A stretch of DNA of 64,000 bases. Origin: Stappia sp. BW2 (GTDB lineage: Bacteria; Pseudomonadota; Alphaproteobacteria; Rhizobiales; Stappiaceae). The notes beneath the pieces were generated by a model. That model saw only the letters and a list, made by a program, of their open reading frames with translations, had not been told where the DNA came from and did no database searches. The stretch covers positions 124,001-188,000 of the forward strand of contig NZ_VIRG01000053.1 of NCBI RefSeq assembly GCF_008107695.1, in the 5' to 3' direction. Made by a program: the position numbers and the translations under genes. Shown in pieces: positions 17,147 to 26,384 of this stretch. Every line of letters begins with the position of its first letter. Position 1 is the stretch's first letter.

Positions 17147-18984
17147 GTACGATCCGTCTGACAGCCGCACAGGCGATGGTCCGTTATCTTTCGGCGCAAA
17201 TGACCGAAGACGGCGAGCGTTTCATTGATGGCGTCTGGGCGATCTTCGGCCACGGCAATGTTGCCGGCATGGGCGAAGCGCTGGAGCAGGCCGGCAACGC
17301 CTTGCCGACCTGGCGCGGCCAGAATGAACAGACAATGGCACATACCGCCATTGCCTATGCCAAGGCCAGAAAACGCACCCGGGCGATGGCGGTGACCTCT
17401 TCCATCGGCCCTGGCGCCACCAACATGGTGACCGCCGCCGCCCTTGCCCATGTAAACCGCCTGCCGGTGCTGTTGATCCCTGGGGATGTCTTCGCCAATC
17501 GCGCACCGGACCCGGTGCTGCAGCAGGTAGAGGACTTCGACGACGGTACGGTTTCGGCCAATGATTGCTTCCGTCCCGTCTCACGTTATTTCGACCGGAT
17601 CAGCCGCCCCGAACATCTGCTGACGGCACTGCCGCGGGCTTTTCGCGTGATGACCGACCCGGCCAACTGCGGCCCGGTGACCCTCGCCTTCTGCCAGGAC
17701 ACCCAGGCCGAGGCGTTCGACTATCCGGCAAGCTTCTTCGAACCCAAGGTCTGGCGCATTCGCAGGCCGGAACCGGACAGCCGGGATATTGCCGATGTCA
17801 CGGCACTCATCAAGGCAGCGAAAAAACCGGTTCTCGTCTGCGGCGGCGGCGTCATCTATTCGCAGGCCGAACAGACTCTTGGCGAGTTTGCGACGAAACA
17901 CGGCATTCCGGTGATCGAGACCCAGGCCGGCAAATCGGCACTGGCCCAGTCTCACCCGATGAACTTCGGCACCGCCGGTGTCGATGGCTCGGCCTGTGCC
18001 AACGAGATTGCAGAAAGCGCCGATCTCGTCATCGGCGTCGGCACCCGTTTTCAGGATTTCACCACCGGCTCCTGGGCTCTCTTCAAGGAGCCCGGCCGCA
18101 AGCTGGTGTCGATCAACGTTCAAAGCTACGACGCGCTGAAGCACGGCGCCATGGGTCTCGTCGGCGATGCCAAAGTGGCCCTGGAGAAGATCTCCGCCGC
18201 GCTCGGCGACGAGAAGAAGTCTGCCTTCGATCCGCAGTCCCGTCTCGACTGGCTGTCCAGGGTCGACGCCCATTGCAGCGCCCGCACCAACGTGCCCGCA
18301 GACTACCTGCCGCTGGATGCGGAGGTAATCGGCGCGGTTCAGCGGACCTCTTCGGAAAAGACCATCGCCATGTGCGCTGCCGGCACCATGCCCGGTGCGC
18401 TGAAGCTCCTCTGGCAGGCGCCGCAGGGCGGCTATCACATGGAATACGGCTATTCCTGCATGGGCTACGAGATTGCAGGCGCCATGGGCGTCAAGCTGGC
18501 CCAGCCGGAGCGGGATGTCATCTGCTTCCTCGGCGACGGTTCCTATATGATGGCCAATTCGGAGCTGGCAACCGCCGTCATGCGGCGGGTGCCGTTCACC
18601 GTGGTCCTGACGGACAATCGCGGCTACGGCTGCATCAACCGGCTGCAGATGGGCACCGGTGGCAACCAGTTCAACAACCTCTATCAGTACTGCAACGTCG
18701 AAGCCCAGCCTGACATCGACTTCGTCGCCCACGCGGCCGCGATGGGAGCCCACGCGGTAAAGGCAAAGGACATTGCCGACCTGGAAGCGCAGATCCTCGC
18801 CTCAAAGGACCGGGCCATTCCGACGGTGATCGTCATCGACACGGACCCGATGCACGGACCGGGTGAAAACGGCGGTGGCCATTGGTGGGATGTTGCCGTT
18901 CCCGAAGTGTCGCAGCGCGCCGAAGTCCGGCAGGCCCGTGAAGGCTATGTCGCGGAGCTGAAACACCAGAACCTTGTCGATTAG
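17143..18984 (+). CDS. iolD: 3D-(3,5/4)-trihydroxycyclohexane-1,2-dione hydrolase
   Basis: The 613-residue thiamine-diphosphate enzyme opens the inositol ring, hydrolysing trihydroxycyclohexanedione to 5-deoxyglucuronate. The three ThDP-family domains are visible. The N-terminal PYR domain carries GNVAGMGEAL and the conserved Glu in WRGQNEQTMAHTA. The middle domain follows, then the PP domain with GDGSYMMANSELATA...LTDNRGYGCINRLQM near 465-510, the diphosphate/Mg2+ site. ATG 17143 overlaps the iolC stop by 4 bp. A repeat-filled 200-bp gap separates it from iolE, though both are on the same strand. Confidence 0.94.
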   Translation: MSTIRLTAAQAMVRYLSAQMTEDGERFIDGVWAIFGHGNVAGMGEALEQAGNALPTWRGQNEQTMAHTAIAYAKARKRTRAMAVTSSIGPGATNMVTAAALAHVNRLPVLLIPGDVFANRAPDPVLQQVEDFDDGTVSANDCFRPVSRYFDRISRPEHLLTALPRAFRVMTDPANCGPVTLAFCQDTQAEAFDYPASFFEPKVWRIRRPEPDSRDIADVTALIKAAKKPVLVCGGGVIYSQAEQTLGEFATKHGIPVIETQAGKSALAQSHPMNFGTAGVDGSACANEIAESADLVIGVGTRFQDFTTGSWALFKEPGRKLVSINVQSYDALKHGAMGLVGDAKVALEKISAALGDEKKSAFDPQSRLDWLSRVDAHCSARTNVPADYLPLDAEVIGAVQRTSSEKTIAMCAAGTMPGALKLLWQAPQGGYHMEYGYSCMGYEIAGAMGVKLAQPERDVICFLGDGSYMMANSELATAVMRRVPFTVVLTDNRGYGCINRLQMGTGGNQFNNLYQYCNVEAQPDIDFVAHAAAMGAHAVKAKDIADLEAQILASKDRAIPTVIVIDTDPMHGPGENGGGHWWDVAVPEVSQRAEVRQAREGYVAELKHQNLVD

Positions 18985-19023
18985 GGAGAGGCATCGCAGC
19001 ACACCGACATCCTCTCCTTATGG

Positions 19024-19131
19024 CCTCCTCCTGAGGAGGACCATCCGGTCCGTCTCGAAGGATGGGGGCAAATACCGAACAAACGGCCCAACCTTCGAGA
19101 CAGCGCTGAAGCGCTTCCTCAGGATGGGGTC
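19024..19131. repeat. Intergenic inverted repeat, family 1, copy B
   Basis: A diverged copy of the CCTCMTCCTGAGGA...CTCGAAGGATGG / CCWTCCTTCGAGAC...TCCTCAGGATGRGG element lies between iolD and iolE. Outer and inner arms are still recognisable (CCTCCTCCTGAGGA, GTCTCGAAGGATGG, CAACCTTCGAGAC, TTCCTCAGGATGGGG). It interrupts an otherwise tight operon and could cause partial termination or act as an mRNA processing site. Confidence 0.8.
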
Positions 19132-19184
19132 GGAAAAACACAGATATCGAACCCAACGCTCCGACGCGTTACAGGACAACAGCC

Positions 19185-20081
19185 ATGATCCTTTACGGCA
19201 CCAACCCGATTGCCTGGGCCAATGATGACGACCAAACCCTTGGCGCGCATATTCCGACTGAGCAGATCCTGTCTCAAGCCTCAGAAATCGGCTTCGACGG
19301 TATCGAGAACGGCCACCGCTGGCCGAACGACCCGGAAGAGCTGAAACAGCTTCTCGGCAGCTATGGCCTCAGGTTCATTTCCGGCTGGTATTCGCTCAAC
19401 CTGCTGGTCCAGTCGGTCGAAGAAGAAAAGAAGGCGATCCAGCCTCATCTCGACAAGCTGAAACACAATGGCTGCAAGGTCTGCATCACCTGCGAGACCT
19501 CCAACACCATTCAGGGCTCCCAGACAGACATCAACACCAGCCCGGTGCTGACTGCTGACGAAATGAAAGCCTTCGGCGCCAAGATCGAGGAACTCGCGGC
19601 CTTCTGCGCAAGCCAGGGCATCGATCTTGTCTACCACCACCACATGGGCACCGTTGTCGAGACGCCGGAAGAAATCGACGCCTTCATGGACGCCACCGGC
19701 GCGGCAACCAAACTGCTGTTCGATGCCGGCCACTGCTATTTCGGCAGCAACGGCAAGGATCCGGCCCCGGTGCTGGAAAAACACGCCGCCCGCGTGAAGC
19801 ATTTCCATGCAAAGAACGTGCGTCCGGTCGTGATGAAGGAAATCCGCGAGACCAAGAAGTCCTTCATGGACGGCGTGCGCGCAGGTGTCTTCACCGTGCC
19901 GGGCGACGAGGAAGGCGGCGTTGATTTCAAGCCGCTTCTCAAGATCCTGAAAGACACCGGCTATGAAGGCTGGATCGTGATCGAGGCGGAACAGGACCCG
20001 GACGTCCGCAACCCGTTCCAGTATCAAAGCCTCGGCCTCAAGACCCTCAAGCAACTCTCAAAGGAAGTGGATTTGACATGA
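19185..20081 (+). CDS. iolE: Myo-inosose-2 dehydratase
   Basis: The 298-residue TIM-barrel protein (AP-endonuclease-2/xylose-isomerase-like) dehydrates scyllo-inosose to trihydroxycyclohexanedione. Features seen are [16 protein letters not shown] at the N terminus, the [15 protein letters not shown] segment, the metal-ligand region [19 protein letters not shown], and the C-terminal [11 protein letters not shown] with a metal-binding Glu. It is the third of the contiguous iolCDEB genes and overlaps iolB by 4 bp. AGGACAACAGCC precedes the ATG. Confidence 0.94.
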   Translation: MILYGTNPIAWANDDDQTLGAHIPTEQILSQASEIGFDGIENGHRWPNDPEELKQLLGSYGLRFISGWYSLNLLVQSVEEEKKAIQPHLDKLKHNGCKVCITCETSNTIQGSQTDINTSPVLTADEMKAFGAKIEELAAFCASQGIDLVYHHHMGTVVETPEEIDAFMDATGAATKLLFDAGHCYFGSNGKDPAPVLEKHAARVKHFHAKNVRPVVMKEIRETKKSFMDGVRAGVFTVPGDEEGGVDFKPLLKILKDTGYEGWIVIEAEQDPDVRNPFQYQSLGLKTLKQLSKEVDLT

Positions 20082-20881
20082 GCCATCTTCTCGTCAAGCC
20101 GTCCGGCACCTCCGGCAAGGTGCACGACATCACGCCGGAAAGCGCCAGATGGGGCTATGTCGGCTTTGGTCTCTATCATCTGGAAGCGGGTCAATCGGCA
20201 TCTGAAGATACCGGCGACAAGGAAGTCATCCTCGTCCTAGTGGAAGGCAAGGCTTCGATTTCCGCCGGCGATGAAGACTTTGGTGAACTGGGCGACCGGA
20301 TGAGCGTGTTCGAGCGCAAGAAACCGCATTGCGTCTATGTGCCCAACGGCAGCAAATGGTCTGCGAAAGCCACCACGGACTGTGTTCTGGCGGTCTGCAC
20401 CGCACCCGGCAAGGGCAATTACAAGGCCCGCGTCATTACCGATATCGGCCAGGTGGAACGCGGCAAGGGTGCCAACACCCGCTACATCCATCCGATCGCG
20501 ATGGAAGAAAGCGATATCGCCGACAGCCTGCTGGTGACGGAAGTCTATACGCCCCAGGGCAACTGGTCGTCCTATCCCCCGCACCGGCACGACGAAGACA
20601 ATTTTCCGGATATGACCTATCTGGAAGAGACCTATTACCACCGCCTCAACCCGAAACAGGGTTTCGGCTTCCAGCGCGTCTTCACCGAAGACGGCGAGCT
20701 GGACGAGACGATGGCTGTTTCAGATGGCGACGTGGTGCTTGTTCCCAAGGGCCACCACCCCTGCGGCGCGCCCTATGGCTACGAGATGTATTATCTGAAC
20801 GTCATGGCCGGCCCCTTGCGCAAGTGGCGGTTCCAGAACCATCCGGACCACGACTGGATCGCCCAGCGGGACGCTGGATAG
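20078..20881 (+). CDS. iolB: 5-deoxy-glucuronate isomerase
   Basis: The 267-residue bicupin (KduI/IolB family) isomerises 5-deoxyglucuronate to 5-dehydro-2-deoxygluconate, the IolC substrate. Metal-site features are the [23 protein letters not shown] segment (His and Glu ligands, about 168-190) and [25 protein letters not shown] in the second cupin. The start overlaps the iolE stop (ATGA). It ends the inositol operon: a half copy of repeat family 1 and a strong terminator follow. Confidence 0.95.
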   Translation: MSHLLVKPSGTSGKVHDITPESARWGYVGFGLYHLEAGQSASEDTGDKEVILVLVEGKASISAGDEDFGELGDRMSVFERKKPHCVYVPNGSKWSAKATTDCVLAVCTAPGKGNYKARVITDIGQVERGKGANTRYIHPIAMEESDIADSLLVTEVYTPQGNWSSYPPHRHDEDNFPDMTYLEETYYHRLNPKQGFGFQRVFTEDGELDETMAVSDGDVVLVPKGHHPCGAPYGYEMYYLNVMAGPLRKWRFQNHPDHDWIAQRDAG

Positions 20882-20907
20882 GTTCAAGTAGCAGGGACTG
20901 AGCAAGC

Positions 20908-20949
20908 GGCCATCCTTCGAGACGAGCCTTTGACCCTCCTCAGGACGAG
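20908..20949. repeat. Half copy of repeat family 1, copy C
   Basis: Only the right half of the element remains (GGCCATCCTTCGAGACGAG...CCTCCTCAGGACGAG), so it cannot form the full hairpin. It lies just before the iol operon terminator and is probably a decayed copy. Confidence 0.7.
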
Positions 20950-20971
20950 AATTGCTCAGCGTGAAGACAGC

Positions 20972-20999
20972 AAAAAGGGCGCCAACGGGCGCCCTTTTT
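20972..20999. terminator. Strong bidirectional terminator
   Basis: AAAAAGGGCGCC and GGCGCCCTTTTT form a perfect 12-bp stem with an AACG loop. A T run on one strand and an A run on the other make it work in both directions. It separates the end of the inositol operon (iolB, +) from the convergent chemoreceptor gene (-). Confidence 0.93.
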
Positions 21000-21019
21000 C
21001 ATTTCTCTTGCCTGCGTTC

Positions 21020-23452
21020 TTACGCGGCAATCAGAATGTGGCTTTCCTGTAGCTGCTCGGCGAACTCGACGCCGCACCCTGCTTCGGTCTGGCGTACGAC
21101 TTTCGCATTCAGCACGGTGCCATCCAGGAACTCCAGCGTCAGATGCTCGCCATTCGGCATGTCCTTGAGATCCAGGATCTGCGCACCCGTGATGCTGACA
21201 TCGACCAGCTGGGCGGTGCGCTTGCGGCCGTTCGAGAAGGTAAGTCTGACATCTTCCGAAATCGCCTTGCGGACTGCACGCCTGCGGTCCTCGACATCCT
21301 TGGTGACGTCCGAAAGAAATTTCTCGACCTCCTGCGCCAGGCTGGAACTCGCCTCCGAAACCAGATCAGACGCCGTGCTGACAGACCCGGCTTCCGCCGA
21401 AGTCTGTTCAACTGCGCCGGAAACGGAAGACATGCTGTTGGCGGCGTTGCCGGTGCTGTCGCTGGCAGATCGCGCCGAGCGTGCGATTTCCTGGTTTGCC
21501 GCCCGCTGTTCCTCGATAGCCCCGGCCACGGAGCTGGTCAGGTTCTTGATGTCGGATACTTTCTCGGTGATATGTTCGATAGCCCCGGCCGCATCGCGAA
21601 CCGAGTTCTGAATACCCGAAATCCGACCGGAAATTTCGTCCGTTGCCTTGGATGTCTGTTCCGCGAGCTGCTTGACTTCCGATGCCACGACCGCAAACCC
21701 GCGCCCGGCTTCACCTGCACGGGCCGCCTCGATGGTGGCGTTCAGCGCCAGGAGGTTGGTCTGTTCCGCAATGTCGCGAATGAGATTGACCACACTGCCG
21801 ATATGTTCGGCAGCTTCCGACAGCGTCTCGACGTTCCGGTTCGTATCTTCCGCCGCTTTCACGGTTTCCAGAACGATACGGGTCGTGGCTTCGGTCTGGT
21901 TGGCGATTTCCTGAACGGTGGCTGTCATTTCTTCCGTGGCGGCTGCAACAGCAGCAACGTTTTCCGACGCGCTGACAGAGGCCTGCCCTGCGTGGTCAGA
22001 CTCCGACTTGGCGTTGATCGCGAGATCTTCCAGCGTGGTGGCGGCGCCGCGCATGCGTTCCATCTGCTCGGATACGGTTGTCAGACGGCTGGACATGATC
22101 GACTTGAAGTCATTGATCACCCCTTCCAGAAAGGCCTGACGCTGGCGTTCTTTGTCGCGCTCGTTTCGGGCCTGTTCTTCAAGATGACGCCGTTGAATGG
22201 CGTTTTCCTTGAACACCGAGACGGCCTTGAACATGTCTCCGATCTCGTCGCCACGCTTGGCGTCATCGGTCTCCACACGTGTATCGCCTCCGGCAAGCGC
22301 ATTCATTGCGGCAACAACCTTGCCGATGGGGGTCGTGATCGTGCGAGCCGCGAAGAAACCGACTGCGCCAGCCACAACAAGCAGAGCAAGTCCTGTTAAC
22401 AGCATGCGGTTCCGCATTGTTGTAACTGGTGCAATCGCTTCTTCGTAAGTCTGCATGGCGATGATCACGAAGTTCTGGCCATGAAACGCAAATCTGATTG
22501 CGTCGACTTCCATGGGCTCTTCGCTGAAAAACGAACTGATCCCGAAGGCTTCCCCGGACGCGAAGGCTTCATCGATAATGGAATTGTCGACCTTGGTGAC
22601 AAGAATGTCGTTCTGTTCGGACGTGAGCTCGGAATTGTTACGCATCAACCGGTCTTCGCCGATCAAGACAAGTTCCCCTGTCTTGCCGAGGCCAAGGTTA
22701 TGGCTCATAAGCTCATCGATTTTTCCAACAGGCATTTGATACGCAAGCACGCCAACCGTTTCATCGGCAATGCGAACCGGATGCGCGATGAAACTGGCCG
22801 GAGCATCAGAACTGGGCTTGTAAGGTGCGAAATCCTCGAAAGCGACCTTCCCGTGCTCCGTGATGCTCATCGCGTTGCGATAGACTTCACCGAGGTCGGT
22901 TTCGGCCCACTTGCCCCCGCCGGTACTGAAGTTGGTCGCGAAGTCCGCTTCCTTGAACACCGAATAGACCAGGTTACCCTCGGTATCGAACAGAAAGACG
23001 TCGTAGTATTCGTTGTCCTCTTGAAGCTGACGGAACCATGGGTGGTATTTGGCATGCACCTCGTCGTAGTCGGAGCCGGAGGCACCCTTGTCGAGCAGCT
23101 GCTTTTCACCATTCGGGTTCGGATTGTCGGCAATATAGGCCTTCTGCAATGCCTGACCGGGGTCACCACCGGACTGTTCCCAGTTTTTCCAGGCGGACGC
23201 AAATTCCTGGACGGCAGCGGCGGTTCCCGGATGCTCTGCAACAATGGCAAGATCCCGCTCGATCACCTCCAGATAATCGAGTGTTTCCTGCTTCGAGATC
23301 TTGGCGGCCGCCATGAGGCGTTCTCTCGTCATCTGGTTCACGCTTGCTGCAGACGTGACGTAACTGGAAACACCAATACCAATGCCGACCACCGCAGCGG
23401 CGCCCAATACCAGCGCCGGGATCTTTTTCGACAAACGCAAACCTGAGAACAT
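21020..23452 (-). CDS. Methyl-accepting chemotaxis protein with C-terminal PilZ domain
   Basis: This is an 810-residue transmembrane chemoreceptor. TM1 is at about 11-31. A large periplasmic Cache-type sensor with [24 protein letters not shown] occupies about 40-340. TM2 is at about 347-368, then HAMP, then the methyl-accepting signalling hairpin (tip ...[30 protein letters not shown]). After it, residues from about 705 carry a PilZ-like domain: RRAVR near 720 and DVSITG near 750 match RxxxR and D/NxSxxG for c-di-GMP binding. The usual C-terminal CheR tether pentapeptide is not seen. It starts at ATG 23452 after an AGAGGGGGGA ribosome-binding site. Neighbouring sugar loci suggest a carbon-source chemoreceptor, but the ligand is unknown. 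Confidence 0.9.
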   Translation of the reverse strand: MFSGLRLSKKIPALVLGAAAVVGIGIGVSSYVTSAASVNQMTRERLMAAAKISKQETLDYLEVIERDLAIVAEHPGTAAAVQEFASAWKNWEQSGGDPGQALQKAYIADNPNPNGEKQLLDKGASGSDYDEVHAKYHPWFRQLQEDNEYYDVFLFDTEGNLVYSVFKEADFATNFSTGGGKWAETDLGEVYRNAMSITEHGKVAFEDFAPYKPSSDAPASFIAHPVRIADETVGVLAYQMPVGKIDELMSHNLGLGKTGELVLIGEDRLMRNNSELTSEQNDILVTKVDNSIIDEAFASGEAFGISSFFSEEPMEVDAIRFAFHGQNFVIIAMQTYEEAIAPVTTMRNRMLLTGLALLVVAGAVGFFAARTITTPIGKVVAAMNALAGGDTRVETDDAKRGDEIGDMFKAVSVFKENAIQRRHLEEQARNERDKERQRQAFLEGVINDFKSIMSSRLTTVSEQMERMRGAATTLEDLAINAKSESDHAGQASVSASENVAAVAAATEEMTATVQEIANQTEATTRIVLETVKAAEDTNRNVETLSEAAEHIGSVVNLIRDIAEQTNLLALNATIEAARAGEAGRGFAVVASEVKQLAEQTSKATDEISGRISGIQNSVRDAAGAIEHITEKVSDIKNLTSSVAGAIEEQRAANQEIARSARSASDSTGNAANSMSSVSGAVEQTSAEAGSVSTASDLVSEASSSLAQEVEKFLSDVTKDVEDRRRAVRKAISEDVRLTFSNGRKRTAQLVDVSITGAQILDLKDMPNGEHLTLEFLDGTVLNAKVVRQTEAGCGVEFAEQLQESHILIAA

Positions 23453-23657
23453 TCGTCCCCCCTCTGATGGCCAATACGCCAACATCCAAAATCGGACGTA
23501 GGGTAGGAATCAGGAGAGAACAAATTCCTAACTTTTCTGCACGAAGAGCTTTCCGGACAAATAGAACAATAAGAAATCAAAGAAAAAATAAAAAAACACT
23601 GTCAATATTCGCAATGATTTTATTTCATATTGATATTTTATACTTTCAGGGAATTGC

Positions 23658-24593
23658 CTACAGGCGAATCACCGTTTCTCCCCTTAAGGCAGGCTCGAGA
23701 CAGGCGACCAGAGCACCACGGTGCTGAATAACGTTACCGGCGAGATTTGCGCCCGCATCAACGCTTTCCGCGACATCCCCCCCGGAGAGATATTTCGCCA
23801 GAAAGGCCGCATTGAAACTGTCTCCGGCAGCCGTCGTGTCGACAATTTTGGATACCGGCGCCGGCTGGAAAGCCTGCCGCGACCCTGCGCCCGCACAGAC
23901 CACCTGTTCAGGGCCGTTCTTGACCACCACCATCCCGGCTCCGGCGGCAAGATAGCGGTTCGCGCTGTCATCCGGGGTCGCATCTCCAAAATGAGCCAGT
24001 TCGTCCTCGAAAGAGGGCATCAGGAAATCGCAGCAGCCGGCGGCTTCCGTAACGCTTGCCCGCATCGTGTCCGCATCTTCCCAAAGTCGCGGGCGCAGGT
24101 TCGGGTCGAATGCCGTTTTGGCCCCAGCCTTGCGGGCAGCTCTCAGTCCGTCCAGGAATGCTTTACGGTCGTCCGGCGGAAGGATGGCAAGGGTAATGCC
24201 GCTGAAATAGATCAGCCCCGCCCCTTTGAGCGCCGACGCCAACACGTCCTGGTCGGCCGCCAGCAAGCGCGCGGCGGATTGGGAACGCCAATACGCAAAG
24301 CTGCGTTCACCATCCTTCAACTGGATCATGTAGAGACCGACAGTCCGGTCGTCCCGCTTCTGGATGGTGGACGTCTCCAGATCCGAGCCCTTCAGGAAAG
24401 ACAGCATGTCTTCCGACACCTGATCGCGGCCAACGGCTGTGTAATACCCGACTGTCCAGTCGGCGGGCAGGCATTTGCGCGCGTACCAGGCGGTATTCAG
24501 CGTATCGCCGGCAAACCCCATGGCATATGTGCCCTCGCCCGTTGGTGCCATCTCGACCATACATTCGCCAATGGCAAGGAATTTGAGTGACAC
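23658..24593 (-). CDS. kdgK: PfkB-family sugar kinase (probable 2-keto-3-deoxygluconate kinase)
   Basis: The 311-residue ribokinase-fold kinase has AIGECMVEMAP at the N terminus, the GDTLNTAWYARK substrate region, and DTTAAGDSFNAAFLAKYLSGG with the catalytic Asp. The ECMVEM and GDTLNTA wording is typical of KdgK, which makes KDPG from 2-keto-3-deoxygluconate. It starts at GTG 24593, preceded by CAGGAGCCCTGCC. It lies downstream of a DeoR regulator on the same strand, with a 364-bp gap and a terminator-like hairpin. The substrate is inferred from similarity, so another ketose or 2-keto-3-deoxy acid is possible. Confidence 0.85.
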   Translation of the reverse strand: MSLKFLAIGECMVEMAPTGEGTYAMGFAGDTLNTAWYARKCLPADWTVGYYTAVGRDQVSEDMLSFLKGSDLETSTIQKRDDRTVGLYMIQLKDGERSFAYWRSQSAARLLAADQDVLASALKGAGLIYFSGITLAILPPDDRKAFLDGLRAARKAGAKTAFDPNLRPRLWEDADTMRASVTEAAGCCDFLMPSFEDELAHFGDATPDDSANRYLAAGAGMVVVKNGPEQVVCAGAGSRQAFQPAPVSKIVDTTAAGDSFNAAFLAKYLSGGDVAESVDAGANLAGNVIQHRGALVACLEPALRGETVIRL

Positions 24594-24957
24594 GGCAGGG
24601 CTCCTGAGGCTTCGGGAATCAAAAAAACTAAAGATGAAAATCCCGCAGAAATCCGGGATTTAAATGCATTAGCATAAAAGCCCCTGCCAGAAAAAGTGCC
24701 CAACGGCCAACGGCTTGAGCCAAAGCGGTTTGGCCGTCAAGGCAAAGGTCGTCCATCCCCTGCTTTCCGCCGTTTCCCAAATTAAATTTATTTGATAGCG
24801 CCACGCATGAAGCTCTGGACAAACTGCCCTTCGAAAAGAAGGACTATCGACGCCAGGAGGCTCAGGTTGCGTCAAATCCACTCCAGAGCATTCGGCTTGC
24901 CGGCCCCGGACGAATACACGCCTGAAGCCTGGAAGGTTCAAGCTTGTGGGCTGAAAA
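24594..24957. other. Intergenic region upstream of the sugar kinase
   Basis: This 364-bp stretch separates deoR from the kinase gene. It holds a terminator-like hairpin at 24638-24661 near the kinase start and AT-rich sequence that could carry the kinase promoter. I see no coding region in it. Confidence 0.5.
24638..24661 (-). terminator. Terminator-like hairpin between deoR and the kinase
   Basis: AAATCCCG and CGGGATTT pair as an 8-bp stem around an 8-nt loop. On the minus strand the stem is followed by a T-rich run (TTTCATCTTTAGTTTTTTT). It probably ends deoR transcription or attenuates reading into the kinase gene. Confidence 0.5.
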
Positions 24958-25764
24958 TCACGCCAGATCCTCATCGGCGGCCACGAACACGTCCGTGTTT
25001 GTGCCTTGCAGCGACGCCAGAAAGGCGTCCGGCACCGGGCAATCGGTAAAGACCGCATCGACATCACTGAGATGGCCGCCGCGCACATGGGCGTTCCGGC
25101 CGAACTTGCTGTGGTCCAGCACCAGATAGGATCTGCGGCAATTGGCGAGAATGGACTGGCGCGCGGCTACTTCGTCCTCATGAAAGTCCAGCAGCGTGCC
25201 GTCTTCATCCACACCGGCAACGCCGAAAATGCCGATATCAACCTTGTAGTTGGAAAAGAAGGCCTGCGCCGCAGACCCAAGCACATCGCGGTCGCCGTGG
25301 CGCAAACGGCCACCCGTTATCGTCACCTGAAAGGACGGATTGATCGACGCGGTGAAGGCAACGTTCAGATTGTTGGTAAAGACCGCCAGCTTTTCATGCC
25401 CGACAAGGGCCTGCATGACGATTTCCGGCGTAGTGCCGATGGAAAAGGCAAGCGACTGGTTATTGCCCACGTGCCTTGAGACCAGGTCCGCTATGCGCTG
25501 CTTTTCCGGAAGGTTCAGAATCTGCCGCGTGGAATAATGGATGTTGGAAGCGGGTGCGGGCGGTTCAACACCGCCGTGGGTTCGGCGCAGAATTCCAAGT
25601 TCGCAAAGACCGTTGACGTCCCGGCGGATCGTCTGTGTGGTCACCTCGAACCGGTCTGCCAGTTCCTCGACGGATGCAAATCCCGCCTTTTGTACCAGAT
25701 CCGCTATTTCGGCCTGACGCTTTGAAATATCTATTTGCCCAAGCATATTCTTCTGATCCGCCAT
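24958..25764 (-). CDS. DeoR/GlpR-family transcriptional regulator
   Basis: The 268-residue regulator has the DeoR architecture. The N-terminal helix-turn-helix has RQAEIADLVQKAGFASVEELADRFEVTTQTIRRDVNGL (about 12-50). The sensor domain (DeoRC) has the effector-binding SIGTTPEIVMQAL and the GVAGVDEDGTLLDFHEDEVAARQ segments. Effectors of this family are usually sugar phosphates. ATG 25764 is chosen because GGGAGGAAAGGGGACG precedes it. It sits between the agl transport genes and the sugar kinase, so it may control either. Paired TCATATGA palindromes about 90-130 bp upstream are probable autoregulatory sites. Confidence 0.9.
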   Translation of the reverse strand: MADQKNMLGQIDISKRQAEIADLVQKAGFASVEELADRFEVTTQTIRRDVNGLCELGILRRTHGGVEPPAPASNIHYSTRQILNLPEKQRIADLVSRHVGNNQSLAFSIGTTPEIVMQALVGHEKLAVFTNNLNVAFTASINPSFQVTITGGRLRHGDRDVLGSAAQAFFSNYKVDIGIFGVAGVDEDGTLLDFHEDEVAARQSILANCRRSYLVLDHSKFGRNAHVRGGHLSDVDAVFTDCPVPDAFLASLQGTNTDVFVAADEDLA

Positions 25765-26384
25765 CGTCCCCTTTCCTCCCGCAGGCACGGGAGGCCAGCC
25801 GCTCCAAAGGCAACATGTTGACTCGAAAAAGCCTGACTTCGAAGCCCCTTAAAACATTTTCATATGAACCTTATTCGACGCTCATATGAAAATGATGTGA
25901 CAATAGGGGATCGAGCGGGCCACGGGAACACCAGCGACGCCTCGCAATCGAGATAGGCCACAATATCTTTGGATCTTGGAACGTAGTTGCAGGGAGGATT
26001 GCTGCCAGCCGTCCGGAACTTCAGTAAACCGGTCATCCGGCCATGACCTGAAACCCATAGGGCTCAGCAAAGATACCGCCGGACAAATCATAAGACGGCT
26101 CAGGCGAAAGGGCTTGCTCGACACTCGCAAGAGCATGAAATGAAAAAGAAAATCTGTGTCTGCAGCTAACAGGCAATCAAATGGCACGTCATTTCATTAG
26201 TGACGTGCGTCTGACACCAGCATTGACTGATAGATCCGGGGCCGGACAGCTGGCCACCGCTCATGTAAGGCAATGCCAATGCGCTCACAAACTTGACCGG
26301 ATCTCCCTCCCCTCTTGGGAGGAGAAGTACAAGGGGTGGGGGCAGCAGTCTCGCCGGACGCCTCTCCCCACTCTGCAGGGTCAA
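25765..26384. other. Intergenic region between aglK and deoR
   Basis: This 620-bp gap lies after aglK and upstream of deoR. Its deoR-proximal end carries the paired palindromes at 25855-25894. The rest (about 25895-26384) has only short, implausible frames, and I see no RNA gene or terminator. Confidence 0.5.
25855..25894. promoter_or_regulatory. Paired palindromes, probable DeoR operator
   Basis: A perfect 13-bp inverted repeat (CATTTTCATATGA and TCATATGAAAATG) has a 14-bp spacer. Each arm contains TCATATGA, itself a palindrome, with centres 22 bp apart, about two helical turns. It lies 91 bp upstream of the deoR start. Two evenly phased dyads before a DeoR-family gene are best explained as its own operator. 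Confidence 0.6.
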
